From positions 1 through 64,000 of the forward strand of contig NZ_DASYDG010000014.1 of assembly GCF_036499745.1 (NCBI RefSeq): a stretch of DNA of 64,000 bases, in the 5' to 3' direction. Origin of the DNA: Pinirhizobacter sp036499745. Lineage in GTDB: Bacteria > Pseudomonadota > Gammaproteobacteria > Xanthomonadales > Rhodanobacteraceae. Of this stretch, positions 40,956 to 51,300 are shown piece after piece (positions within the stretch are counted from its first letter, which is position 1; the number at the start of each line of letters is the position of its first letter). A program made the position numbers and the translations under genes. Below the pieces are notes generated by a model that searched no databases, was not told where the DNA came from, and saw only the letters and a program-made list of their open reading frames with translations.

Positions 40956-43373
40956 ATGTCGAATTTCCTCAGTACAGCCGCGGTCCGCGCCGACAGCGAA
41001 ATCATGCTTCGGCAGGCGGATGGCCAATTGCTCGCCAGCCGGCTGCGCGACAAATACCGCGACAGGGTCACCGGCAGCCTGTTGGTGCCGGGGCGGGCCG
41101 GCGACTATGTCCCTTTTCCCGACGACCTGCCTGAAGTCGTGGCCAATGCCTTGCGCGCGCGCGGCATGGCGCGGATGTACCGCCACCAGGCTGATGCCTG
41201 GCGGGCCACGCAGGAAGGAAAGCACGTCGTGATCGCCACGCCCACCGCATCGGGCAAGACGCTCTGCTACACCGCCCCGGTGCTTGCCTCAGCCCTTGCC
41301 GCCGGCAAGAAGGCGCTGTACCTGTTCCCCACCAAGGCACTGGCGCAGGACCAGGTGTCGGAATTGCTGGAGATCAACCGCGCCGGGGAACTGGGCGTGA
41401 AGGCGTTCACCTTCGATGGCGATACGCCGGGCGATGCGCGGCAGGCGATCCGGCTGCACGGGGATATCGTGGTGAGCAATCCCGACATGGTTCACCAGGG
41501 CATCCTGCCGCACCACACCAAGTGGGCGCAGTTCTTCGAGAACCTGCGCTACGTGGTGATCGACGAGATCCACAGCTATCGCGGTGTGTTCGGTTCACAC
41601 CTGGCCAATGTGATCCGGCGCCTGAAGCGCATCTGTGAATTCTATGGCGTGCGCCCGCAGTTCATCCTGTGCTCGGCGACCATTGGCAACGCCGCCGACC
41701 ACGCCCGCGCACTGATCGAGGAAGATGTGTTCGCCGTGAATGAAAGCGGCGCCCCCACCGGCGATCGGCACGTGCTGTTGTGGAACCCGCCGGTGATCAA
41801 TCCGGATCTTGGCCTGCGCGCGTCGGCGCGCTCGCAATCGAACCTGATCGCCCGCATCGCCATCAAGGCACGGTTGAAGACGCTGGTATTCGCGCAGTCG
41901 AGGCTGATGGTGGAGGTGCTCACCAAGTACCTGAAGGATGTGTTCGACCACGATCCGCGCAAGACGGCGCGCATCCGTGCCTATCGTGGCGGCTACCTGC
42001 CCACCGAGCGGCGTGAAGTTGAGAAACAGATGCGCGCGGGAACCGTCGACGGCATCGTTTCCACCTCAGCGCTGGAACTGGGCGTGGACATCGGCAGCCT
42101 TGATGCGGTGATCCTGAATGGATACCCGGGATCGATCGCCGCCACCTGGCAACGTTTCGGCCGGGCGGGACGCCGGCAACGTCCCTCGCTGGGCGTGCTG
42201 GTGGCAAGTTCCACGCCGATCGACCAATACCTGATGCGCCATCCGGAATTCTTCATCGAGGCAACACCTGAGCACGCGCGCATTCATCCTGACCAGCCGT
42301 TGATCCTGCTCGACCACATCCGCTGTGCCGCTTTCGAACTTCCCTTCACCGGTGGTGAGCGCTTCGGGCCGATCGATGCCGAACCCTATCTTCAGGTGCT
42401 GGCCGAAAGCGAAGTGGTGCACCAGGAAGGGGACCGCTGGGAATGGATTGCCGACAGCTATCCTGCCAACGCGGTGAGCCTGCGCTCGGTGGCCGATGGC
42501 AATTTCGTGGTGGTGGACCGCACCGGCGGACGCCAGGTGATCATTGCCGAGGTGGATTATTCGGCCGCGGCGCTCACCCTGTATGAAGGCGCCATCCACA
42601 TGGTGCAGTCGGTGCCCTACCAGGTGGAGCGGCTGGACTGGGAAGGGCGCAAGGCCTACTGCACGCGCACGCATGTGGATTACTACACCGACGCTATCGA
42701 CTACACGAAGCTGAAGGAACTCGAGCGCTTCGATGGTTCGAACGCGGGGCAAGGGACCTGCCACCATGGTGAGGTACATGTGGTGCGGCGCGTGGCCGGT
42801 TATAAGAAGATCCGTTACTACACGCACGAAAACATCGGCTATGGCCCGGTCGCGCTGCCCGACCAGGAACTGCATACCACCGCGGTGTGGTGGCAGTTGC
42901 CTTCAGCCGTGCTCGATACTGCATTCGCCTCGCGCCAGGCGGCGCTGGATGGATTCCTGGGAGCCGGTTACGCCCTGCACACCTGCGCCATCGTCGCGGT
43001 GATGGCCGAAGGCCGTGACCTGCAGCGAGCCGTGGGCAGTGGCGATGGCGGATGGTCGGCGCAGGTGGATAATTCAGGTCGCGGGCAATTGCGTAGCGAC
43101 GACGGCAGCCTGGCCGTGCCCGACGCCTTCGACCGCTTCCTGCCCACGGTTTACCTTTACGACAATTTCCCCGGTGGCGTGGGCCTTTCCGAGCCTTTGT
43201 TCCTTCGCTCGCCCGAATTGCTGCGCATGGCCCTGCAGAGCGTGGAACGCTGCCCGTGCAAAGCGGGTTGCCCGGCGTGCGTGGGGCCGGTACTGGCAGC
43301 CGATGAGAAGCGCGGCGAGACACCGAAAATGCTCGCCATGCGTCTTCTGGGCCTGCTGGATACGGCTGCATGA
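40956..43373 (+). CDS. mrfA: MrfA-like DEAD/DEAH helicase with DUF1998 zinc domain
   Basis: An 805-residue superfamily 2 helicase of the YprA/MrfA type. Walker A is TPTASGKT, motif II DEIH in YVVIDEIHSYRG, motif III LCSATIGN and motif VI QRFGRAGRR. The C-terminal DUF1998/MZB region has the four-cysteine cluster CPCKAGCPAC near residue 765. In Bacillus subtilis MrfA and MrfB repair mitomycin C lesions outside nucleotide excision repair. The start at 40956 follows AAGGGG and gives the family N-terminus. The next gene overlaps its stop by 4 bp (ATGA) and is the MrfB-type nuclease. Confidence 0.93.
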   Translation: MSNFLSTAAVRADSEIMLRQADGQLLASRLRDKYRDRVTGSLLVPGRAGDYVPFPDDLPEVVANALRARGMARMYRHQADAWRATQEGKHVVIATPTASGKTLCYTAPVLASALAAGKKALYLFPTKALAQDQVSELLEINRAGELGVKAFTFDGDTPGDARQAIRLHGDIVVSNPDMVHQGILPHHTKWAQFFENLRYVVIDEIHSYRGVFGSHLANVIRRLKRICEFYGVRPQFILCSATIGNAADHARALIEEDVFAVNESGAPTGDRHVLLWNPPVINPDLGLRASARSQSNLIARIAIKARLKTLVFAQSRLMVEVLTKYLKDVFDHDPRKTARIRAYRGGYLPTERREVEKQMRAGTVDGIVSTSALELGVDIGSLDAVILNGYPGSIAATWQRFGRAGRRQRPSLGVLVASSTPIDQYLMRHPEFFIEATPEHARIHPDQPLILLDHIRCAAFELPFTGGERFGPIDAEPYLQVLAESEVVHQEGDRWEWIADSYPANAVSLRSVADGNFVVVDRTGGRQVIIAEVDYSAAALTLYEGAIHMVQSVPYQVERLDWEGRKAYCTRTHVDYYTDAIDYTKLKELERFDGSNAGQGTCHHGEVHVVRRVAGYKKIRYYTHENIGYGPVALPDQELHTTAVWWQLPSAVLDTAFASRQAALDGFLGAGYALHTCAIVAVMAEGRDLQRAVGSGDGGWSAQVDNSGRGQLRSDDGSLAVPDAFDRFLPTVYLYDNFPGGVGLSEPLFLRSPELLRMALQSVERCPCKAGCPACVGPVLAADEKRGETPKMLAMRLLGLLDTAA

Positions 43374-44443
43374 GTGAACTGGCACTGCGCCTGGCGCGGC
43401 TTCGTGGCCAGGCGGGCTTGTCGCCGGCACGGCCTTCATCGTTGCCTGCGCTGAAGTTGGATACGGCTCCGATAACGCCATCTTTGTCGTCTCATGGCGT
43501 CGCACCGGCAGATCATGCCCTGCGGGACAGCCTGCGGCGCCTGGCGGGCCTGCGCGATCGCGCCATCGGGCGCGTGGAGCGTGGTTCACGCGACGTGCCT
43601 GGCGAGGAGATCGCCCCGGGCCTGCGTTATCTGGAGCGGCGCCATTCGGGATCGGCGGTACCGGAGAACTTCGACCTGGCCTTTGCGCGCATGGACAGTG
43701 CGCAACGCTCCCACGTACTCGCCTTCGACACCGAGACCACGGGCCTGGCCGGTGGCACGGGGACACGCGCCTTCATGATCGGTGCGGCGCATTGGGAGGA
43801 AGATGAACTGTGCGTGCGGCAGCTGTATCTCACCGCGATGTCGGGCGAGGCGGCCATGCTGCGCGCGTTCGCCGGGTGGATCGAACCGTCCACGGTACTG
43901 TTGAGCTACAACGGCAAATCCTACGATGCACCGCTGCTGGCCACGCGCTACCGCCTGGCGCGGATGGCCAACCCGCTGCCGGGCCTGGCGCATGTCGACC
44001 TGCTGCATCCGATGCGGCGGCGCTATCGCCACGTGTGGGAGAACTGCCGCCTGGCCACGGCCGAGCGCAAGTTGCTTGATGTGCTTCGCGAGGACGACCT
44101 GCCGGGATCTGAAGCTCCCCGCGCATGGTTGTCATATCTGCGCGGTGGTGCCTCGACCAACCTCAAGCGCGTGGCCGAGCACAACCGGCAGGATCTGCTG
44201 AGCCTGGCGGGATTGCTGGTTACCGCCCATGGCTGGAGCGTGGAACAGAGCCTTCACGCCGGTAGCGGCACGATAGGAAGGTCACAGGAGCACGCCATGG
44301 CCGAACGCGAAAAACCTAAACGTGAATCTGGTTACGCGGAAACCAATCCCAAACCGCGCCCCGCCGACGGCAGCAAGGTGCCGGGGACGGGTAGTCCCCA
44401 TGAGCACCAGAACATGCCGAAGGACAAACCGGGCAAGCGCTGA
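43370..44443 (+). CDS. mrfB: MrfB-like DEDD exonuclease with C-terminal extension
   Basis: A 357-residue ribonuclease H-like exonuclease of the YprB/MrfB type. The metal-binding acids of a DEDD nuclease are visible: Asp and Glu in AFDTETTGLAGG, Asp in YNGKSYDAPLL and Asp in HNRQDLLSL. It is coupled to mrfA by an ATGA overlap, the same pairing as in Bacillus subtilis. The TPR region of the Bacillus protein is not seen. From about residue 310 the sequence changes to a hydrophilic, Lys/Pro-rich tail of 48 residues that is not part of the nuclease fold. Confidence 0.9.
   Translation: MSELALRLARLRGQAGLSPARPSSLPALKLDTAPITPSLSSHGVAPADHALRDSLRRLAGLRDRAIGRVERGSRDVPGEEIAPGLRYLERRHSGSAVPENFDLAFARMDSAQRSHVLAFDTETTGLAGGTGTRAFMIGAAHWEEDELCVRQLYLTAMSGEAAMLRAFAGWIEPSTVLLSYNGKSYDAPLLATRYRLARMANPLPGLAHVDLLHPMRRRYRHVWENCRLATAERKLLDVLREDDLPGSEAPRAWLSYLRGGASTNLKRVAEHNRQDLLSLAGLLVTAHGWSVEQSLHAGSGTIGRSQEHAMAEREKPKRESGYAETNPKPRPADGSKVPGTGSPHEHQNMPKDKPGKR
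44297..44443 (+). other. Possible nested small ORF at the mrfB 3' end
   Basis: An in-frame ATG at 44297 has CAGGAG 6 bp upstream and would make a 48-residue hydrophilic peptide (MAEREKPKRESGYAETNPK and on). It could be a separate product or simply the tail of mrfB. The composition is unlike the nuclease domain. Not decided by sequence alone. Confidence 0.3.
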
Positions 44444-44453
44444 GCGCTTGCCC
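44431..44453. terminator. Bidirectional hairpin containing the mrfB stop codon in its loop
   Basis: GGGCAAGCGC (44431-44440), loop TGA, GCGCTTGCCC (44444-44453): a 10-bp perfect stem with the mrfB stop codon as the 3-base loop. It lies between the convergent mrfB and azoR genes. There is no T-tract on the + strand, so its strength as a terminator is uncertain. Confidence 0.55.
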
Positions 44454-44461
44454 GCCATGCC

Positions 44462-45052
44462 TTAAGCGGCCACTTGCAGCGGCAACGCCTGCACCACGGC
44501 GCGGGCGCGCTCAATGGTGGCCTTCTTGTGGTCGTCATCGCCCATGGACAGACCCTCCGCGCGAACGAATTCCACATCTTCGATGCCGAGGAAGCCGAAC
44601 AGCGCGCGCAGATAGGGTTCCTGGAAATCCATCGGCGCGGCCGGCGCGTCGACACCATAAGCACCACCGCGCGAGGACACCACGATCACCCGCTTGCCAC
44701 CGGCCAGGCCTTCCGGGCCGCTGGCGGTGTAGCGGAACGACACACCGGCCACGGTGATGCGGTCGATCCAGGCCTTCAGCTGGCTGGGGATGGAGAAGTT
44801 GTACATCGGTGCACCGATCACCACGATGTCGGCGGCCAGGAACTCATCGATCAGCGCCTTATTCTGCGCGGCGGCGGGATGGGCCGGGTCGGCGACAGGA
44901 CTCCAGTGGTCGAGCCCCAGGGCAGCGAGGTCGCGATAGGTGACGTCCAGGTTTGAATAGGCATCACGGAAACGGCCCACCACCGACTGGGTCAGTTCAC
45001 GTGAGACGGAATAGGCGCCCAGGGCGCTGGCGTCGATGTGGAGCAGTTTCAT
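44462..45052 (-). CDS. azoR: FMN-dependent NADH azoreductase
   Basis: A 196-residue flavodoxin-fold enzyme of the AzoR family, which reduces azo dyes and quinones with NADH and FMN. FMN contacts are in HIDASALGAYSVSREL, IGAPMYNFSIPSQLKAWID and VSSRGGAYG. The start at 45052 gives the family N-terminus MKLLHIDASA. A LysR-type gene is transcribed away from it from 45171, the standard layout for an azoR regulator. Confidence 0.93.
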   Translation of the reverse strand: MKLLHIDASALGAYSVSRELTQSVVGRFRDAYSNLDVTYRDLAALGLDHWSPVADPAHPAAAQNKALIDEFLAADIVVIGAPMYNFSIPSQLKAWIDRITVAGVSFRYTASGPEGLAGGKRVIVVSSRGGAYGVDAPAAPMDFQEPYLRALFGFLGIEDVEFVRAEGLSMGDDDHKKATIERARAVVQALPLQVAA

Positions 45053-45170
45053 GGCTTGATCCTCGTTCGAGCTGCGGCGGTAGCGCCGTGACTGGAAAGA
45101 AGGGTAAGTCCGCGACAATCAGCCGATAAGATGGCAGAATCGGGACTAATCGTTCGCTCTGGGAAACGAC

Positions 45171-46145
45171 ATGGTTTCGATGGGTGGGGCACTCCAGGAT
45201 CTCAACGATCTGTACTTCTTCGCAGCCGTCGTCGAGCACGGCGGGTTTTCGGCTGCCGGGCGGGCCCTGGGTGTGCCCAAGTCGCGCCTGTCAAAGCGCA
45301 TCGCCCAGCTGGAAGAGCGCCTTGGTGTGCGGCTGCTCCAGCGCACCACGCGCCGCTTCGTGGTGACGGAAGTAGGCGAGCGGTTCTATAGCCATTGCCG
45401 CGCGGTGCTCGAAGAAGCCCAGGCAGCGCAGGACGCCGTGGACGAATTGCGCACCGAGCCACGCGGTCTGGTGCGGGTGAGTTGCCCAATATCGCTGGTG
45501 CAATCGTTGGTTGGGCCGATCCTGCCGGAGTTCCTGGCGATGTACCCGAAGGTGCAGGTACGCCTGTTGTCCAGCAACCGGCGCGTGGACATCATCGGCG
45601 AGGGTTTCGATGTGGCGATCCGTGTGCGCGACAAGCTCGACACCGACGCCACCATGGTGCTGCGCAGCTTCGGCGGGTCGCGTGCACTACTGGTGGCTTC
45701 GCCGGATTTCCTGGCCAAGGCAGGCCGGCCGTCGAATCCTGCGGACCTGGCGCGCTTTGCCGCCCTGTCGATGTCCGAACACGAAGGCGTGCAGGTGTGG
45801 GATCTGCTCGACGCCACCGGCAAGCGCGAATCAGTGGAAGTGCAACCGCGCCTGGTTACCGGCGATTTCAACGCCCTGCTCGATGCAGCGTTGCAGGGTA
45901 CCGGCATTGCACTGCTTCCCGAGGAATTCTGCGGCGTGGGCATTGCCAGCGGCAACCTGGAATGGGTGCTGCCGGAGTGGACCACCGCCGAGGGCATCCT
46001 GCATTTTCTTTATCCCAGCCGCCGTGGCCTGCTTCCCGCTGTCCGCGCCTTCGTCGACTTCCTGGCCGAACGCCTGCCACCGGTACGCGCGGCACGCCTT
46101 GAAAAGTGCAAGGAAGCAGGCCGTGCTACGATAGCCCGCGTTTAG
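45171..46145 (+). CDS. LysR-family transcriptional regulator
   Basis: A 324-residue LysR protein. The HTH is YFFAAVVEHGGFSAAGRALG then SRLSKRIAQLEERLG, followed by the LLQRTTR linker and a substrate-binding domain (CPISLVQSLVGPILPEFL). It is divergent from azoR with a 118-bp gap that must hold both promoters, so it probably controls azoR in response to a quinone or similar ligand. ATG at 45171 or 45180 is possible. It ends 25 bp before the aminotransferase gene. Confidence 0.92.
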   Translation: MVSMGGALQDLNDLYFFAAVVEHGGFSAAGRALGVPKSRLSKRIAQLEERLGVRLLQRTTRRFVVTEVGERFYSHCRAVLEEAQAAQDAVDELRTEPRGLVRVSCPISLVQSLVGPILPEFLAMYPKVQVRLLSSNRRVDIIGEGFDVAIRVRDKLDTDATMVLRSFGGSRALLVASPDFLAKAGRPSNPADLARFAALSMSEHEGVQVWDLLDATGKRESVEVQPRLVTGDFNALLDAALQGTGIALLPEEFCGVGIASGNLEWVLPEWTTAEGILHFLYPSRRGLLPAVRAFVDFLAERLPPVRAARLEKCKEAGRATIARV

Positions 46146-46170
46146 CCGTCCAAACCCCTTGTAGGTGAGC

Positions 46171-47316
46171 ATGCAGATCGAGACCAAACTGCCGAAGGTC
46201 GGCACCACCATCTTCAGCGTGATGAGCCAGCTGGCGGTGGAACACAAGGCGGTGAACCTGGGGCAGGGGTTTCCCGATTTCGAAACACCCGAACCCTTGC
46301 GCGAGGCCGTCACCCGTGCAATGGCGGCAGGCCATAACCAATACGCACCGGGTATTGGCCTGGGCGCGCTGCGCGAGCAGATCGCCATCAAGACAGAACG
46401 CATCTACGGTCGTCATGTGAGCCCGGACACGGAGGTCACCGTCACCTCCGGCGCCACCGAGGCGATCTTCGCCGCCATCGCCGCCGTGGTGCGCGCCGGC
46501 GACGAAGTGATCGTGTTCGATCCGGCCTATGACAGCTATGAACCAGCGATCGACCTGCAGGGCGCGACCGCGGTGCATATCCCGCTGTCGTTGCCCGGCT
46601 TCTCCATTCCGTGGGGGCGCGTGCGTGATGCAATCACGCCACGCACGCGGATGATCATGATCAATTCGCCGCATAACCCTTCCGGCGCGGTGCTGGCGAA
46701 AGGCGACCTGGACGCGCTTGCCGACATCGTGCGCGACACGGGTATCATCGTGCTGTCCGACGAGGTCTACGAGCACATCGTGTTCGATGGCGCCGTGCAC
46801 CAGAGCGTGCTTCGCCATGCGGAGCTTGCCGCGCGCAGCTTCGTGGTGTCTTCGTTCGGAAAAACCTACCACTGCACGGGCTGGAAGGTGGGCTACTGCG
46901 TGGCGCCCAAGACGCTCACCGCCGAGTTCCGCAAGGTGCACCAGTACCTTACCTTCTGCACCTTCAATCCCGCGCAATGGGCGTTTGCCGAATTCCTGGC
47001 AAGCTCCCCGGAACACTACCTGGAACTCCCGGCCTTCTACCAGTCCAAACGCGACCGCTTCCGCGACCTTATGAAAGGCTCGCGTTTCGGCTTGCTGGAT
47101 GTCCCCGGCGGCTATTTCCAGTTGGCCGACTACAGCCAGATCCGCGACATTGACGACATCAACTTCGCCGAGTGGCTGGTGCGCGAGGGTGGGGTAGCCG
47201 CCATTCCGCTCACGCCTTTCTACGCCACGCCGCCGGATACCCGCCTGATCCGCTTCTGTTTCGCCAAAGTGGACGCCACCATGGAAGCCGCCGCGGAGCG
47301 CCTGTGCAAACTCTGA
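46171..47316 (+). CDS. ybdL: Methionine/glutamine-type PLP aminotransferase (YbdL-like)
   Basis: A 381-residue class I aminotransferase. The PLP lysine is in SSFGKTYHCTGWKVGY; INSPHNPSG and the VLSDEVYEHIV stretch are the other conserved sites. The branch is YbdL/glutamine transaminase K, which transaminates methionine and related keto acids, often with glutamine as donor. Glutamine transamination yields 2-oxoglutaramate, which the next gene (omega-amidase) would hydrolyse; the two overlap by 13 bp. ATG at 46171 (after GTAGGTG) is preferred to GTG at 46165. Confidence 0.9.
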   Translation: MQIETKLPKVGTTIFSVMSQLAVEHKAVNLGQGFPDFETPEPLREAVTRAMAAGHNQYAPGIGLGALREQIAIKTERIYGRHVSPDTEVTVTSGATEAIFAAIAAVVRAGDEVIVFDPAYDSYEPAIDLQGATAVHIPLSLPGFSIPWGRVRDAITPRTRMIMINSPHNPSGAVLAKGDLDALADIVRDTGIIVLSDEVYEHIVFDGAVHQSVLRHAELAARSFVVSSFGKTYHCTGWKVGYCVAPKTLTAEFRKVHQYLTFCTFNPAQWAFAEFLASSPEHYLELPAFYQSKRDRFRDLMKGSRFGLLDVPGGYFQLADYSQIRDIDDINFAEWLVREGGVAAIPLTPFYATPPDTRLIRFCFAKVDATMEAAAERLCKL

Positions 47317-48098
47317 CCGTTTCCCTGGTGCAGGGCGCCACGCGCTGGCACGACGCAGACGCCAATCGCGCGTACTACGGTGAGCTCGTGCGCAAAGCAC
47401 CGAAGAGCGACCTGTTCGTGTTGCCGGAAACCTTCCTTTCCGGCTTCACCAACGACACGCTGGGTAATGCCGAGTCGATGGATGGTCCGGGTATCGCCTG
47501 GGCGCAAGCCCTGGCGAAGGAAGTCGACGCCACCATCACCGGTAGCGTGGTGATCCGTGAAGGCGAGACCAACTTCAACCGCATGCTGTGGGTGTCGCCC
47601 GATGGCTCGTTGTCGTACTACGACAAGCGCCACCTGTTTCGCATGGCCAACGAACACCATCGCTATGGGGGCGGGGACAAACGCCTGGTGGTGGAACTGA
47701 AGGGTTGGCGCATCCTGCCGCAGGTCTGCTACGACCTGCGCTTCCCGGTGTGGCTGCGCAATGCCCGCCGCGAAGAAGCCGAAGGCGGCATGGACTACGA
47801 CCTTGCCATCTTCGTAGCCAACTGGCCCGCGCCGCGCCGGCAGCCGTGGCGCACCTTGCTGCGAGCCCGTGCGATCGAGAACCTAAGCTATGTGATCGGC
47901 GTGAACCGCGTGGGCGTGGATGGCAACGAATTGCCCTACGCCGGCGATAGCGCAGTGATCGATCCGGTCGGTGAGGCGCTGGTTGAATTGGGCTCGCTTG
48001 AGCAGGTGGTGACAGTGAAGATCGACCCGGCGCCCTTGCTCGCCCATCGCGAACGATTCCCGGCGTGGATGGACGCGGACGAGTTCACCTTGCGCTGA
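47304..48098 (+). CDS. yafV: Omega-amidase of the nitrilase family (YafV-like)
   Basis: A 264-residue carbon-nitrogen hydrolase. The catalytic triad is Glu in VLPETFLSGF, Lys in YYDKRHLF and Cys in QVCYDLRFPVW. YafV/NIT2-type omega-amidases hydrolyse 2-oxoglutaramate and 2-oxosuccinamate, clearing the product of glutamine transamination. GTG at 47304 overlaps the end of the aminotransferase by 13 bp and gives the family N-terminus (VQTLTVSLVQG). This coupling supports a joint methionine-salvage or metabolite-repair role. Confidence 0.92.
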   Translation: MQTLTVSLVQGATRWHDADANRAYYGELVRKAPKSDLFVLPETFLSGFTNDTLGNAESMDGPGIAWAQALAKEVDATITGSVVIREGETNFNRMLWVSPDGSLSYYDKRHLFRMANEHHRYGGGDKRLVVELKGWRILPQVCYDLRFPVWLRNARREEAEGGMDYDLAIFVANWPAPRRQPWRTLLRARAIENLSYVIGVNRVGVDGNELPYAGDSAVIDPVGEALVELGSLEQVVTVKIDPAPLLAHRERFPAWMDADEFTLR

Positions 48099-48364
48099 AA
48101 GTAACCCGGCACGCTGATCCCGCGGTTGGCGGGCCCCGTTCCGCCATGACCGTGAGAAATGGCGAGAATTGGCGAAAACACGTGCGTGACCCGTCAATGA
48201 CGTCTGCCTAGTATGGCTGCTGCTTGCATCCTTGAAGTGCGGGGAGCCGACAACGGCGGCAGCTTTAGCGATAGCAGCGAACGGGGGCGGAGCTTCGCGA
48301 GAAGGCGACCCGTCCTTGCATGGGTTCAACGCTCGGGTTAATACCCTATCGGGGAGACATCAAC
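48099..48364 (+). other. Intergenic leader of the S53 peptidase gene
   Basis: A 266-bp gap. A weak -10-like TAGTAT at 48210 would give a leader of about 145 nt before the peptidase, with a GC-rich region able to fold. GGGGAG stands 8 bp before the ATG. I could not match it to a known riboswitch class. Confidence 0.4.
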
Positions 48365-51300
48365 ATGACGTTCTATCGATGTGGCGGCTTGCTCGCCACG
48401 GCTTTGCTGTTGCTTGGATTTGGTGTTCCACTGGGTTCCCACGCTGCCGCGGCGCCAACCCAGGCATCGCCGGCCTTCGCGCCGGATACCGCGAGGATTA
48501 CCAACGCGGTCGACAATACAAAGCTGACCACCGTGCAAGGCAGCCACTCCCTGAAGGCACTCAACGCCGTTGACCAGGGCGCGGTGGCAGACATCAAGCC
48601 GATACGCAACATGACCTTGCTGCTCAAGCGCAGTGCGCAGAAACAAAGCCGTTTCGATGCGTATGTCAACGAACTCAATAGCCCCGGTTCGTCGAAGTAC
48701 CATCAGTGGCTGACCGCGAAACAGATCGGCAGCATGTTCGGTCCGGCTCAATCGGATATTGATAAAGTCACCCGTTGGCTACGCTCGCAAGGCCTGACCG
48801 TCAACGAGGTACTGCCCGCGGGCACGATGATCCGCTTCTCCGGCACCTCGGCGGAAGTGCGTGCCGCCTTCCATACCCAGCTGCACACCTTCACCAGCCA
48901 TGGTGAATCGCATTTCGCCAACGTTGGCGATCAGCAGATTCCCGAGGCGCTGGCGTCGGTGGTGCAAGGCGTCGCCTCGCTGGACAATTTCTTCCCGAAA
49001 CCGCAACACCACGATGTCGGTACGGTAACCAAGGACAAGCATACCGGCCAGTGGAAGACGGTTTCGACCAGTCCCGACTTCACCGTGCCGCCAGGCACGC
49101 AGGATCCCAGCGTCTCCTACGACGTGGTGCCGGCGGATTTCAACAAGATCTACAACGTCGAGCCCTTGTGGGGCCAGGCCACGCCGATACGCGGTGCCGG
49201 TCAGACCGTCGCCGTGCTCGAGCGCACCGATGTGCAGCCGCAGGACGTGGCGACCTTTCGTACCACGTTCCTGCCGGCCGACGCCAAGGGTGTCGTCAAT
49301 TATGTGAATCCAACCGGGACTCTCTCCAGCGCTGGTAGCATTGACCCGACGTGCACCGACCCGGGCAGGAACGGCGACGAAGGCGAGGCGGCGCTAGATG
49401 CCGAATGGATCGGCGCGGCCGCGCCCGATGCCAATATCGTGTTTGCATCCTGCGACGACAGCAATAGCCCGCAGTTCGGTCCGTTCACGGCGGCCATGAA
49501 CCTGCTGGACAATCCCAACGTGCCGCCTCCGTCGGTGTTCAGCCTGAGCTACGGCGAATGCGAAATTATCAGCCGTAACGATATCGTCAACGACGTCGGC
49601 TTGCTCTGGGAACAGGCTGCGGCCGAGGGTGTCACCGTTTACGTGTCGTCGGGCGATGCAGGCTCCGCCGGCTGCGATCAGAACAGCTCGACGGCATCGT
49701 TCGGCATCAACGTCAATGCCATGTCGTCGACACCATGGAATGTGTCGGTGGGTGGTACGGATTTCGACGACCTTGGCAAAACCGCGAACTACTGGACTTC
49801 AACCAATCTGCCGGGCGGCCTCTCGGCGGTGAGCTACATACCCGAGCAGACATGGAACGATTCGTGCGCAAGCAGCAAGCTCGACGCCGTGTTGAACTTC
49901 AAGAACGGCGTCAAGGCGTGCAACACCACCGCGGGCCAGCAGTTCATGAACACCGCCGGTGGCAGCGGCGGCCCCAGCGCGTTCTGGATCCAGCCGCCCT
50001 GGCAGGCCGATATCTACGGTGCGCCGACCAGTCACGTTCGCATGCAGCCTGATATTTCCCTGTTCTCTGCCAATGGCATCTATGGTCACGCGCTGCTGTT
50101 CTGTATGTCCGATGCGAGTGTCGGTGGCACCGCGTGCGACTACAGCAATCCTGACAATGTGCTCTTCAACAGTGCCGGCGGTACGTCGTTTGCGGCGCCG
50201 GCCATGGCTGGCGTCCAGGCCTTGATCAACCAGGCGACGCAGGCGAGCCACGGCAATGTCGCACCGGCGCTGTATGCGATCGCCACCAAGGAGTACGGCA
50301 CCAACGCCTCGCCGAACAAGGCCATGTTGAACGCCTGTAATTCGTCCAACGGTACATCGATCGACAGTGACTGCGTATTCAACGACGTAACCCAGGGCGA
50401 TATCGACGTGCCCTGCTTTGCAGGCGGCGCTGATTGCTACTCGGGTGCACCGGGCAATAGCTTCGGCGTTATCAGCCAGGGTGGTGATATCGCGCTGGCG
50501 CCGGCATGGAAAACCAACGCCGGTTATGACTATGCCACGGGCCTGGGAAGCGCCAACGTGACCAATCTGGTCAATGCGATGATCAAGTACGACCAGACCT
50601 CCCGCGCGCTGGGCTACGGAGCGCCGGGCGATTTCCTCAATCCGTTCTCCGTGGGCGCCGATAACTACAGCGACATCGCGCTGGTCGATCCCGTTGCGGG
50701 CATCTTCACCGACATGGCCATGAAGGGCAGCGTTATGCTGCGCACGGGAACCCAGCCCGTCGACCCTGGCTTTACCATTGGTGCAAATGCTGGTCTGTTC
50801 GTGCACCTCAGTGGTGTTACAACGACGCAGAGCGCGATTGGCTTCAGCTATGCCAGCCTTGCCTGGACCGGCCCGGACCACCAGCTTCATGTGTGGTTGT
50901 CCGACGGCTCCGGTGGTCCGGACCAGTACCTTCCCTACGTTTTGGGCGATCCGTATGCGGCGAGCTGGACGCTGGTGGGCCCGGGCGACTTCAACGGCCC
51001 AGACCAATGTGGCGACCGTCAGGCCGATCTGCTGTGGCACAACGAAAGCACCGGCGAAATCAGCTGGTGGGACCTGAGCCTGGGCCTCCTCTTCGGCAGG
51101 AACGGGCCTATCCGCCACGTAAACGCCCACGTCGGTCCCGTGCTAGCCGCTCCAGCAGGCTCGGTGCCCACCATCGCCGATGTCGATGGCGACGGCTACG
51201 CCGACATTGTGTGGACCCGTCCGGACGACAACAGCGTGACGGTGTGGATCAACAACCACGCCGGGAATTTCGTGTCCCATCAAGTCGCCGATCACAAGCC

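Noticed and set aside
48099..48364. Cyclic-di-GMP or other riboswitch before the S53 gene
   Set aside because: I compared the leader with the GEMM core pattern and did not find it; no other class recognised.
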